Of a DNA stretch of 64,000 nt, positions 45,030 to 53,760 are shown piece after piece. The translations under genes were made by a program, and so were the position numbers. How positions within the stretch are numbered: the stretch's first letter is position 1; every line of letters starts with the position of its first letter. The notes beneath the pieces are model-generated. The model saw only the letters and a program-made list of their open reading frames with translations, was not told the origin of the DNA and did no database searches. The DNA comes from [Clostridium] citroniae WAL-17108 (GTDB taxonomy: Bacteria > Bacillota > Clostridia > Lachnospirales > Lachnospiraceae), in NCBI RefSeq assembly GCF_000233455.1, contig NZ_JH376421.1, positions 331,021 to 395,020 of the forward strand. The letters run 5' to 3'.

Positions 45030-46679
45030 TTATTTGTATGAGAATTCCCAAGCCAGAACGTATTTGTTCATTCTTGGAGTATAGTCAAGAGTATCCTTGA
45101 TCGCGTATGTATCCTGCTCAAAATGCAGCGGGATGTATGCATAGTCATCCCTGGCGATCTTCTCTGCCTTGGCAACCAGTTCCCCTCTCTTGGTGTCATC
45201 CATCTCCGTGTATGCCTCTTTGATCAGGGCATCCACCTCTGCGTTGGAGTAGTGGCCTCTGTTTACAGTTCCGTCACCGTTCTCCCTGTTAAAGGTCTGG
45301 AGCATGTCGTGAAGCAGGGAAAGGCCATCGCCGGAAGCATCGGACCAGCCTGTCATCAGCAGCATGGACTTGTTCTCAGCCGGTTTGATATAGGTGAAGA
45401 AGTTGGCCTTTGGCATCAGGTTCAGGTTTACCTTGATCCCCACTTTCTCAAGAAAGCCAGCAACTGCCTGTGCGATCTGCCCATCATTCATATAGCGGTC
45501 ATTGGGAGCGTCAAGGGTCACCTCAAATCCATCCGGATAACCTGCCTCTGCAAGGAGCTGTTTTGCCTTCTCAGGATCATAACCCTCACGTTCCACAGGA
45601 GCATATCCAACATATCCTTCCGGGATAATGGAATTCATCTCAAATGCGCAGCCGTTCATGATGTTCTTGATAATGGTGGCTTCGTCAATGGCAAGGTACA
45701 TTGCCTGTCTTACCTTAGGATCCGCCATGGGGTTCTTCTGTCCCGGGAACAGTGGGGAATCCTCCCGGCTGTCCAGGTTCAGATAGATTTCCCTGGTGCC
45801 CTGCTGTTTTAATATACTGATGCCCTCGGTGTTCTCCAGCCTGTCAATGTCACGCGGGGAGATATCAATGGTGAAGTCCACTTCCCCTGTGAGCATGGTA
45901 GCTGTCCTGGTTGCCTCGTTTGTGATGGGGCGGAAGCGTACATTCTTAATGGACGGCACTTCACCCCAGTAATCCTCATTGGCAGTCATGTCCAGATGGT
46001 CTTCCTTTACCTGCTCCACAAACTTATAGCGGCCGGTACCAATCACCACATCGGAGATCTCCTCCTCTGTCTTGCCCTCCACATTCTCCTGCTTTAACAC
46101 ATAGATCTGAGCCACGTTAAAGAGCATCAAAGGATTCGGTGTCTTGGTCGTGATCTTAATCGTGTTGGCATCCGGGGCCTCTATCTTCTCAAAGGTGCTG
46201 GTGTAGCTGCTGAAAGCAGAAGGTGAATCCGGATCCTTGGCCACATTGATGGAGGCCAGAACATCACCTGAATCCATTACCTCACCGTCATGGAACTTAA
46301 CGCCCTCTCTCAGATGGAAGGTCCATACCAGACCATCCTCGGAAGTTTCCCAGCTCTCTGCCAGACCTGGCTCAAACTGCATATCTGAACCCTGCAATAC
46401 CATGGCCTCATAAATATGGGCCATTACCTGGTTTGTAGGACCTTCATCATATTTAAACGGGTCCATGGAAAGGATATCTGAAGCCATGGCGATCACCAGG
46501 CTGTCCTTTCCCGAAGCACTGTCTGAAGCAGCTTCCCCTGACTGCCCTCCCTGTGTGGCCTGGGTTTCAGACGTTCCTCCTGCCGTGGTAGCAGTGGTCT
46601 GGGAACCTCCGCCGCAGCCGGCAAGACATCCCGCTGCAATGGATACTGCAACAAATAAAGATAATGTTCTTTTTTTCAT
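45030..46679 (-). CDS. Peptide-binding lipoprotein (SBP_bac_5 family)
   Basis: A 549-residue exported lipoprotein with signal peptide and lipobox Cys22 (CLAGC), then a Gly/Thr/Gln-rich linker. The family-5 fold shows LAESWETSEDGLVWTFHLREGVKFHDGEVM and VRQAMYLAIDEATIIKNIMNG. It captures peptides or related molecules for the OppBCDF-type importer. ATG at 46679 follows AAGGAGGAG. First gene of the operon. Confidence 0.93.
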   Translation of the reverse strand: MKKRTLSLFVAVSIAAGCLAGCGGGSQTTATTAGGTSETQATQGGQSGEAASDSASGKDSLVIAMASDILSMDPFKYDEGPTNQVMAHIYEAMVLQGSDMQFEPGLAESWETSEDGLVWTFHLREGVKFHDGEVMDSGDVLASINVAKDPDSPSAFSSYTSTFEKIEAPDANTIKITTKTPNPLMLFNVAQIYVLKQENVEGKTEEEISDVVIGTGRYKFVEQVKEDHLDMTANEDYWGEVPSIKNVRFRPITNEATRTATMLTGEVDFTIDISPRDIDRLENTEGISILKQQGTREIYLNLDSREDSPLFPGQKNPMADPKVRQAMYLAIDEATIIKNIMNGCAFEMNSIIPEGYVGYAPVEREGYDPEKAKQLLAEAGYPDGFEVTLDAPNDRYMNDGQIAQAVAGFLEKVGIKVNLNLMPKANFFTYIKPAENKSMLLMTGWSDASGDGLSLLHDMLQTFNRENGDGTVNRGHYSNAEVDALIKEAYTEMDDTKRGELVAKAEKIARDDYAYIPLHFEQDTYAIKDTLDYTPRMNKYVLAWEFSYK

Positions 46680-46732
46680 TCTTATACTCCTCCTTCTGTT
46701 CTTGATAACTGCCCTTTCTTTACACAATGATA

Positions 46733-46780
46733 AAGAAAAAGCAAGGGCGCACCCGGTACGAAAAAAGCGCCATTGCTTTT
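46733..46780 (-). promoter_or_regulatory. Hairpin at the 5' end of the peptide-operon mRNA, possible attenuator
   Basis: On the minus strand AAAAGCAATGGCGC and GCGCCCTTGCTTTT form a stem with one mismatch, followed by a T-rich tract, starting almost at the predicted transcription start. It could be an attenuator or an mRNA-stabilising cap. No known riboswitch or T-box elements were recognised around it. Confidence 0.5.
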
Positions 46781-46785
46781 CTTAA

Positions 46786-46814
46786 ATTTTATTGATTTAA
46801 TTTATCAATGTCAA
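46786..46814 (-). promoter_or_regulatory. Promoter of the peptide operon
   Basis: On the minus strand TTGACA (46809-46814), 17 bases, TAAAAT (46786-46791). This is a sigma-70-type promoter; no GG-N10-GC sigma-54 element was seen nearby. Confidence 0.65.
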
Positions 46815-46874
46815 ATAAACCGGGACAAAAACACCCCTAATGTGATCCATTTTTTGTTTTCTAAATGCTTTAGG

Positions 46875-46903
46875 TTGTTTTAAATGTTTTTTCAGGATAT
46901 AAT
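46875..46903 (+). promoter_or_regulatory. Promoter of the pseudo-AAA+ regulator gene
   Basis: TTGTTT (46875-46880), 17 bases, TATAAT (46898-46903), followed by GGGAGG and ATG at 46930. Confidence 0.65.
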
Positions 46904-46929
46904 AAACCTAATTACGGGAGGTTTTTACA

Positions 46930-48924
46930 ATGAAAAAGAAATTATTGGTCTTAACAAACAACCCGGTTGCAAAAATCGGAATTGCATCCTATCTGTCCTC
47001 AATCTTTAACCAACACCTCACCATACAGGCAGCCAGAGGCGCGGACGCCACCCCTGAGCTCATGGAAAGTGCCGACTGCATCCTTCTCACCACGGAGAAC
47101 GTAAAGGATAATCTTTTATACCCCCTGCCTGAACAGGTATACCAGATGGTCTGCATGCGCACCTTTAACCACACCTACCTCCATAAGATCCTTCAGATAC
47201 CGCCGGGCTCCTCCGTATACCTGGTCAATGACACGGAGGAAAACGCCAATGAAGTCATCCTCCAGCTCCAGGAATACGGTTTTTCCCAATATCATTTCCT
47301 GCCCTGGTTTCCGGGTTGCACGGATCCGGACCCGGATATCCACTACGGCGTCACCCCCGGAGAACTCCACCTGGTCCCATCCACTCTTTCAACGGTGATC
47401 GATATGGGCAACCGGGTGGTGGACATTTCCACTATCAACGAGATCATTGCATGGTTCCACCTTCCCATCAGCCTGACGGACGAGGTGACCAGGAATTACA
47501 TAAGCCATATCGTACAGGTCCTTAAGCTGTCCAACCAGCAGCTGAGCCATGCGCTGGACATGAAGCAGATCACACAGGTGGTTCTGGATAATGTATCCGA
47601 AGGCTTCTGCCTGCTGGATGAAAACGGTATGATCAAGATGGCCAACCATCCATTTCGCAAGCTCACAGGCTTTAAGGAAAAAAACCTGGTGGGAAGGGAT
47701 TTCCATGCCCTTTTAGCTTCCTATGGCATTGAATACGATTTTCCCAAAACAAGGGAAACCATCATCGGGCAGCCGGGACACGGCCAGGTGCGCCTGTGGT
47801 TCCAGAGATTCAGCCTGAACCCCAAATCGGAGATCTACCTGCTCCATGCCACTGAGTGCGAAGACCAGGCAGCAGGTATCCGGCCTTCCGGGTCCACCTT
47901 TCCTTTCCGCACCAGGAACCTGTATGACTTTAACAATATGATCACAAGGAATCCCACCCAGACCCATCTGCTGGACACGGCCCGCAGGATATCCCTGAAC
48001 GACTTTCCGGTGATCATCCAGGGAGAAAGCGGCACGGAAAAGGCAATGCTGGCCCAGGCCATCCACCGCAATTCCAGGCGCCACGATGGCCCCTTTGTTT
48101 CCTTAAACTTTTCCTCCCTGAATCCATCCGGCATTGAGGCGGAGCTTTTGGGCACTGAGGAAAATGCCTCCCTGGGAACCCACCGCCGTCTGGGCGCATT
48201 CAGGGCCGCCTCAGGAGGCACCCTTTTAATAAACGGCATCCATCACACCGCGCCCCAGACACAGCAGCTCCTTCTTAACGTGCTTCAGAACGGATATTAT
48301 ATGCCCATAGGCAGTTCAGAACCCATGACCCTGGATGTGAGGATCATCGCGACCACCACCAAGGACCTGTACGGCCTGGTGCTGGAGGGCCGTTTTCTGG
48401 ATGACCTGTTTTTCCTGCTGAACACATTTTCCCTGAACACAGTCCCCATCCGGCAGCGCAGGGATGATATTCCCCTGCTTTTAAACAGCCTGCTCAAAGA
48501 CGCATTTAAGGACCCCACGATCTTTATGGAAGGGGTCCTCACAGAACATCTTATTACATTTTTAAAGCAATACGACTGGCCCGGCAATGCCCAGGAAATG
48601 AACAACCTGTGCAACTACTTTTCCTGCATATACCAGCGTGAACGGATTCCCCTAAGCGACCTGCCCGGCTACATCCTGAACCAGATCCTCAGCCGCCAGA
48701 CCTCCCTGGATGTGACGGAAAAGCATATCCTTTCACTGATCATAATGAGTCCCCGCATCGGCCGCGCCTCCATCCAGGAACAGCTGCTTCAAATGGGCAT
48801 CACTCTGTCGGAGGGAAAGATCCGCACCGTGCTCAAGCGCCTGGCTGAGGACGGATGCATCAAGGTACACCGTACCAGGGGCGGGTGCGAGGCTACGGAG
48901 CTGGGGATTTTGATGAGCCGCTAG
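46930..48924 (+). CDS. PAS and degenerate AAA+ (sigma-54-activator-like) transcriptional regulator
   Basis: A 664-residue regulator. An N-terminal sensor of unclear family (residues 1-200) is followed by a PAS domain (about 215-325: VLDNVSEGFCLLDENGMIKMANH) and an NtrC-type AAA+ domain (about 340-570). The C-terminal winged helix (about 595-660: SIQEQLLQMGITLSEGKIRTVLKRL) replaces the usual Fis domain. The ATPase core is broken: Walker A is GESGTEKA (Gly to Glu), Walker B is GGTLLINGIHH instead of a DE pair, the GAFTGA loop is absent and the arginine-finger stretch is GRFLDDLFFLL. It therefore cannot act as a normal sigma-54 activator. It is divergent from the peptide operon and probably controls it. 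Confidence 0.82.
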   Translation: MKKKLLVLTNNPVAKIGIASYLSSIFNQHLTIQAARGADATPELMESADCILLTTENVKDNLLYPLPEQVYQMVCMRTFNHTYLHKILQIPPGSSVYLVNDTEENANEVILQLQEYGFSQYHFLPWFPGCTDPDPDIHYGVTPGELHLVPSTLSTVIDMGNRVVDISTINEIIAWFHLPISLTDEVTRNYISHIVQVLKLSNQQLSHALDMKQITQVVLDNVSEGFCLLDENGMIKMANHPFRKLTGFKEKNLVGRDFHALLASYGIEYDFPKTRETIIGQPGHGQVRLWFQRFSLNPKSEIYLLHATECEDQAAGIRPSGSTFPFRTRNLYDFNNMITRNPTQTHLLDTARRISLNDFPVIIQGESGTEKAMLAQAIHRNSRRHDGPFVSLNFSSLNPSGIEAELLGTEENASLGTHRRLGAFRAASGGTLLINGIHHTAPQTQQLLLNVLQNGYYMPIGSSEPMTLDVRIIATTTKDLYGLVLEGRFLDDLFFLLNTFSLNTVPIRQRRDDIPLLLNSLLKDAFKDPTIFMEGVLTEHLITFLKQYDWPGNAQEMNNLCNYFSCIYQRERIPLSDLPGYILNQILSRQTSLDVTEKHILSLIIMSPRIGRASIQEQLLQMGITLSEGKIRTVLKRLAEDGCIKVHRTRGGCEATELGILMSR

Positions 48925-51155
48925 AACCGGCTCTTAAAGTACCGTTCAAACTGCTCCTGGGCGTTTCTAAGCGATACCTCAGGGGAAGATATGCTGCTGT
49001 AGGCATTTTTCACAGCCATGCCCAGGATACTCAGGAATTTCCTTTCATCAAAGGCCATTCCCGACTGCTCGGGGATCCGGCCGCCTCTGGTAAGGGTGAA
49101 GCATTCCTTTGAAAGGTTCATCCACGGGAAGTTGTGGAGCACCTCATAATTTTCATATGTCTTTTTGCAGGGGGATGTGCTGCCCAAAAGGGATGCGGCC
49201 GATGATATGGGCTCGCTGCACATCCACTTAATGAAGGATAGTGCGTCCTCGGGATGTTCCGAATATTTCGATACCCCCAGGCTGCCTCCGCCAATGACCG
49301 GATTCGCACCCGGAACCATGGTATAGCCGATCTTTCCAACAATATTGGACGCGTGTCCCAGCAGGTCGCTTGCATAATTGCTGTAGAGAATGGACATTGC
49401 ATAGTTGCCCGTGGCAAAGCTCCGGGCCGTGTTGGTCCACCAGCTGCAGTAATCCCGGGCAGTGTAGGCTTTCACCTCGATCAGCTCCTTCAGGGCCCGG
49501 ATGGACACATCCGAGTCCAGATGTATCTCACGGCTGCCGTCATACAGGTTCTCCTGGTGGCTGAACAGCCTTGCCAGATACTCCGACCCTGCCACTCCCG
49601 TGGACCCCATGGTGATGGTTGCGCCATAATCCACAGGGGATGCCTGGTTCACAGACCTGGTAAAAAAGGCCGCAATACGGTTAAATTCCTGAAATGTCCT
49701 GGGGGGCGCCAGCTCGGTCCGAAACTGCTCAAAGTACATCCGTTTATAGATGGGGCTCTCAAATAGATCTTTCCTGTAATACAGGATCTGTACACTGGGG
49801 GTGGAGGGCAGGGTGTAGATACGGCCGTGAACTCTGGCGTAATGCTTCAGGGTCCCGTCCAGGAATTCCCCAAAACTCCTGTCGATAGCAGGATCTATAT
49901 CAGTCAGCGGCATCAGAAGTTTTTCCGCAAACCAGGAAAGCCAGGTCACATCCAGACGCAGCACATCGAAATTAGAAGACTGGTTCAGGGTGTTGAACGC
50001 CTCATAGATCTCATCGTAGGAATAGATACAGATATTCACACGGGTTCCGGTCTTCTTGGTATACAGTCTGGAAAAATTCCGCATGATATAGGCTTCCGGG
50101 CTGTCCAGGGTGATCACATTAAGGGGCTTTTTATCCCTTGGCACAATAATATTGGAATACCAGTCCCTGAAACCGCTGCTCTCCAACATCACCCGGCTCC
50201 ATTCTTCTCTTTTCCCGCCTGCTTCCTCCTCATCCGCCTGACGGATCAGGATCTCTGCCGCCACCTTCCCCAGCTGGCGGTAGTTCATCTCATATTTTGT
50301 AAAATCATTTTCCGGCATGGTGAACACCGGCGAAACCGTATATATCTCCAAGGGCTTGTCCGTGCCGTAAAACGTAAGGCAGATATCTTTCACACTCTCC
50401 GCAAATCCGTAGTTGGATATGAAAAAAGCCTGAGGCATGGGCCCGTTAAATATCTGCATGATGTTTTGATATCTCCGGAAACTGTCCGTCTGTATATGGG
50501 TCACCTGGCAGCTGCAGCCGTCCATGGTTTCCATGAACCCCCGGTAAAAATCAGCTTCATTGGAATAGCAGAGATTGCCGGTGAGAAGGCAGACATTGGT
50601 GTATCGGCGCCGGATCGCCTCCCGGGCCATCCCCGCCCCGGCTTCCTCATAATCAAATCCTATAAAATCCGACTGAAACCCCGGTCTTCGTTCCACGAAC
50701 AGCATCCCGGGCAGATCTCCCTCTTCCTTATAAATACTTCCCTCTTTATAGATATTTTCCTCATAGGGTGTTCCGGCCACGGACGAGATACAGGCAATTC
50801 CCTTAACCAGAAGAGGCCGCACCTCTGACAGAGCCTCCTCCTCGCTGGCCGGCGTATTCTCATTGGCCATATGGCGGGTCACTGTGTATCCGCAGCTTTG
50901 GGCATAGCTTTTAAAGCTGAAATAAAAATCCTCATACTGCCTTGCCCTGGAATCCGGCATAATGACCGCCAGGGAATTACTAAGACCTTTGCGCAGCAGG
51001 GCTGCCCGCCCATTGGGAACATAGCCCAGCTCATGCGCTGTATCCATGACACGCTTGATTTTTTCGCTGCTTACATTTCCCTTGCCGTTGAGCACATTGG
51101 AAACTGTTCCCTGCGCCACTCCCGCTGCCCTGGCGATGTCCTTGATCGTTACCAT
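48921..51155 (-). CDS. LacI repressor fused to a cytoplasmic extracellular-type solute-binding domain
   Basis: A 744-residue protein. Residues 1-60 form a LacI helix-turn-helix (TIKDIARAAGVAQGTVSNVLNGKG) with hinge. Roughly 62-335 form the usual periplasmic-binding-like sensor (LAVIMPDSRARQYEDFYFSF...FIGFDYEEAGAGMA...VCLLTGN). Roughly 350-744 match family 1 solute-binding proteins (FDVLRLDVTWLSWFAEKLLMPL, YTLPSTPSVQILYYRKDLFE, GSLGVSKYSEHPEDALSFIKWM). No signal peptide or membrane span is present, so the binding domain stays in the cytoplasm. It diverges from a sugar ABC operon whose own binding protein is of the same family. The start follows AGGAGG; the stop overlaps that of the convergent regulator. 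Confidence 0.88.
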   Translation of the reverse strand: MVTIKDIARAAGVAQGTVSNVLNGKGNVSSEKIKRVMDTAHELGYVPNGRAALLRKGLSNSLAVIMPDSRARQYEDFYFSFKSYAQSCGYTVTRHMANENTPASEEEALSEVRPLLVKGIACISSVAGTPYEENIYKEGSIYKEEGDLPGMLFVERRPGFQSDFIGFDYEEAGAGMAREAIRRRYTNVCLLTGNLCYSNEADFYRGFMETMDGCSCQVTHIQTDSFRRYQNIMQIFNGPMPQAFFISNYGFAESVKDICLTFYGTDKPLEIYTVSPVFTMPENDFTKYEMNYRQLGKVAAEILIRQADEEEAGGKREEWSRVMLESSGFRDWYSNIIVPRDKKPLNVITLDSPEAYIMRNFSRLYTKKTGTRVNICIYSYDEIYEAFNTLNQSSNFDVLRLDVTWLSWFAEKLLMPLTDIDPAIDRSFGEFLDGTLKHYARVHGRIYTLPSTPSVQILYYRKDLFESPIYKRMYFEQFRTELAPPRTFQEFNRIAAFFTRSVNQASPVDYGATITMGSTGVAGSEYLARLFSHQENLYDGSREIHLDSDVSIRALKELIEVKAYTARDYCSWWTNTARSFATGNYAMSILYSNYASDLLGHASNIVGKIGYTMVPGANPVIGGGSLGVSKYSEHPEDALSFIKWMCSEPISSAASLLGSTSPCKKTYENYEVLHNFPWMNLSKECFTLTRGGRIPEQSGMAFDERKFLSILGMAVKNAYSSISSPEVSLRNAQEQFERYFKSRF

Positions 51156-51177
51156 AGTGACCTCCTATCTTGTAGAA

Positions 51178-51206
51178 ATTATATCATATCTATTAGAAAA
51201 CAACAA
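51178..51206 (-). promoter_or_regulatory. Promoter of the LacI-SBP fusion gene
   Basis: On the minus strand TTGTTG (51201-51206), 17 bases, TATAAT (51178-51183), about 23 bases before the start at 51155. Confidence 0.65.
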
Positions 51207-51342
51207 TCTGAATTCCCCTCGCTCCACTGTATTTGAATTATATTCAATTTCATTTTTGAGCATTTTTTCCTATATATCGTAAATTATAAGAAAATTTTAG
51301 GTAAAATATTGTAATTTTTGTGTATAAGTTTGCATATCATAA

Positions 51343-51371
51343 TTGACACGTTTCAATCCTTTTGCTATAAT
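51343..51371 (+). promoter_or_regulatory. Consensus promoter with LacI-type operator for the sugar ABC operon
   Basis: TTGACA (51343-51348), 17 bases, TATAAT (51366-51371), a perfect consensus. TTGACACGTTTCAA (51343-51356) is a near-perfect palindrome around ACGT covering the -35, matching LacI-family operators. It probably binds the divergent LacI-SBP fusion protein. Confidence 0.75.
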
Positions 51372-51411
51372 TAGCCTATCTGATAATCAGGCACTTAAAA
51401 GGAGGAAACAA

Positions 51412-52791
51412 ATGAAAAAAAGAGTAGCACTTGCAGCAGCTGCAGGACTTATCGTATCAGCTATTTCCTTAAGCGGATGCCAAAACAGCAAGACCGCACA
51501 GCAGACTCAGGCTGCCAGCCAGGAGGCCGCAGACTCAGGCAGCAGCGAAAGCACCACCCCAACCACAGCGTCCAAAGACGCCCTTCATCTGACATTTTAT
51601 TATCCTGTCAATGTAGGCGGATCCGCAGCAAAGCTGATCGAACAGATCTGTACAGATTTTAACGCAGAAAATCCCGACATCGTGGTAGAACCGGTTTATA
51701 CAGGAAATTATGACGACACCGTTACCAAGATCCAGACAGCCGTACAGGGAGGCACCCCTCCGGATGTATTTGTCAGTCTGGCAACCCAGCGTTTTACCAT
51801 GGCTTCCACCGGGATGGCAATGCCTTTAGATGAGCTGATCGCAGCTGACGGGGATGAGGGAAAGGCATATATCGGTGATTTCCTGGATGGTTTTATGGAA
51901 GATTCCTATGTGGACGGTCAGATCTATTCCATCCCCTTCCAGAGAAGCACCATGGTACTTTTCTACAACAAGGATGCATTTAAGGAAGTGGGTCTTGATC
52001 CCGAGAAGGCGCCTGCCACATGGGAGGAAGTTGTGGAATATGGCCAGAAACTAACGAATGACAACCGATTTGGCGTGGGGCTTGCCCTGAACTCCGGATC
52101 CGCCCAGTGGGCATTTACAGGATTTTGCCTTCAGAACAGTGCAAACGGCGAGAATCTGATGACAGAGGACGGCAAACAGGTTCTGTTCAATACCCCGGAG
52201 AATGTGGAAGCGCTTCAGTTCTGGCTGGATCTGCAGAACAAGTACAAGATCATGGCTCCCGGTATTGTACAGTGGACCGATCTTCCCACCCAGTTCCTTG
52301 CGGGTGAGGTTGCCATGATCTATCACACCACAGGCAACATGGCCAACATCAACGAAAATGCCAGCTTTGAGTTCGGCACCGCATTCCTGCCAGGGCATAA
52401 GAGGGTGGCCGCTCCTACGGGCGGCGGCAATTTCTATATCTCCAGCGGTATTTCCGAAGACAGGGTACAGGCCGCATGGAAATTTATCAAATTTGCAACC
52501 GAGCCGGAAAGGGCCGCACAATGGTCATTGGATACAGGATACGTAGCAACCAGGACATCCTGCTTTGACACAGACCTGATGAAGAATTATTATGAGGAAG
52601 TACCCCAGGCAAAGGTGGCATATGAGCAGATCCCTATGTCCAAGCCGGAGCTTACCACATACAATGCAGCTGAAATCTGGCGTATCTTAAACGACAACAT
52701 ACAGTCAGCCGTTGTTGGAGACGCCACACCTGAGGAAGCCCTGTCGGCAGCCCAGGATCAGGCCACTGAGGTCCTGTCAGAATACCAGTAA
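51412..52791 (+). CDS. Sugar-binding lipoprotein (SBP_bac_1 family)
   Basis: A 459-residue exported lipoprotein, signal peptide with lipobox Cys23 (LSGC) and a Ser/Gln/Ala linker. Family 1 features are LTFYYPVNVGG, PDVFVSLATQRFTMAS, IPFQRSTMVLFYNKDAFKEVGLDPEKAPATWEE and GGGNFYISSGISEDRVQAAWKFIKF. It resembles glycerol-3-phosphate/oligosaccharide binding proteins; the ligand is unknown. ATG at 51412 follows AAAGGAGGAAAC. Confidence 0.93.
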   Translation: MKKRVALAAAAGLIVSAISLSGCQNSKTAQQTQAASQEAADSGSSESTTPTTASKDALHLTFYYPVNVGGSAAKLIEQICTDFNAENPDIVVEPVYTGNYDDTVTKIQTAVQGGTPPDVFVSLATQRFTMASTGMAMPLDELIAADGDEGKAYIGDFLDGFMEDSYVDGQIYSIPFQRSTMVLFYNKDAFKEVGLDPEKAPATWEEVVEYGQKLTNDNRFGVGLALNSGSAQWAFTGFCLQNSANGENLMTEDGKQVLFNTPENVEALQFWLDLQNKYKIMAPGIVQWTDLPTQFLAGEVAMIYHTTGNMANINENASFEFGTAFLPGHKRVAAPTGGGNFYISSGISEDRVQAAWKFIKFATEPERAAQWSLDTGYVATRTSCFDTDLMKNYYEEVPQAKVAYEQIPMSKPELTTYNAAEIWRILNDNIQSAVVGDATPEEALSAAQDQATEVLSEYQ

Positions 52792-52800
52792 ATCCACCAT

Positions 52801-52827
52801 GAAGGAACCTTGATACAAGGTTCCTTC
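52801..52827 (+). other. Intercistronic hairpin after the sugar-binding-protein gene
   Basis: GAAGGAACCTTG (52801-52812) pairs perfectly with CAAGGTTCCTTC (52816-52827) around a three-base loop, with no T run. It probably protects the binding-protein mRNA segment and lowers downstream expression. Confidence 0.65.
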
Positions 52828-52850
52828 TAAGCTAACAGAGGGCAATGAAT

Positions 52851-53747
52851 ATGAAAACATATACAAAAAAACAACGTGACCTTAAAAAGAACCTGATCGC
52901 ATGGCTTTTGGTCACACCGTCATTGATCTTTATGCTTATTTTTACTGTGTGGCCTGTTTTCCGCAGTATCTATCTAAGCATGACAAAATATAAGCTGGGC
53001 ATGAAGGCCCCGGATTTTATCGGCCTGGAGAATTACATCAGCCTGGCAGGCTCCTCCCTTTTTTGGAAGGTAATGGGCAATACCCTTTACTTTGCCCTGA
53101 TCACCATCATACCCAGTATGGTAGTCGGCCTTTTCCTGGCTGCCATTGTCAACCGCAAGAGCAGAGCCACCGGGTTTGTGCGCACAGCCTACTTTTATCC
53201 GGTCATCATGCCCATGATCGCCATTGCCAGCATCTGGATGTTTATCTACATGGCAAAGAACGGCCTGTTTGACCAGATGCTTTCATCCCTTGGCATCAAG
53301 CCCATGAACGTGCTCTCCAGCAAAAAAACGGTTTTGCCCGCCATGGCTTTTATGTATGTGTGGAAGGAAGCCGGATACCTGATGGTCTTCTTCCTCTCCG
53401 GCATCCAGAGCATTTCCGAGGAAGTCAATGAAGCCGCCAGAATTGACGGCGCAGGTACCTGGACCATTTTCAGGAAGATCACACTGCCGCTCCTGGCACC
53501 CACCTTTTTATTTGTTTCCACCATTGCCCTGACCAACAGCTTTAAGCTGGTGGACCATGTGGTCATCATGACCGAAGGGGCGCCCAACAACGCCTCCACC
53601 CTGCTTCTCTACTACATATACCAGCAGGGCTTTACCAACTTTAACTACGGGGTATCATCTGCCCTGACAACCGTTATGCTTGTCCTGCTTATGATCGTTG
53701 CACTGCCGCGCTTCCTGAGCCAGGATAAGAAGATTCACTATAATTAA
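52851..53747 (+). CDS. Sugar ABC transporter permease (MalF/UgpA type)
   Basis: A 298-residue six-span permease. It starts with a basic cytosolic tail and AWLLVTPSLIFMLIFTVWPVF; the coupling motif is EAARIDGAGTWTIFRKITLPLLAP. ATG at 52851 is 8 bases after GAGGG. No ATPase gene is in this operon, so a shared MsmX-type ATPase encoded elsewhere is expected. Confidence 0.93.
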   Translation: MKTYTKKQRDLKKNLIAWLLVTPSLIFMLIFTVWPVFRSIYLSMTKYKLGMKAPDFIGLENYISLAGSSLFWKVMGNTLYFALITIIPSMVVGLFLAAIVNRKSRATGFVRTAYFYPVIMPMIAIASIWMFIYMAKNGLFDQMLSSLGIKPMNVLSSKKTVLPAMAFMYVWKEAGYLMVFFLSGIQSISEEVNEAARIDGAGTWTIFRKITLPLLAPTFLFVSTIALTNSFKLVDHVVIMTEGAPNNASTLLLYYIYQQGFTNFNYGVSSALTTVMLVLLMIVALPRFLSQDKKIHYN

Positions 53748-53760
53748 AGGAGGATCAACC

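Noticed and set aside
46680..46929. Sigma-54 promoter for the peptide operon
   Set aside because: The regulator resembles a sigma-54 activator, but no GG-N10-GC element was seen and a good sigma-70 promoter is present; the activator's catalytic motifs are lost.
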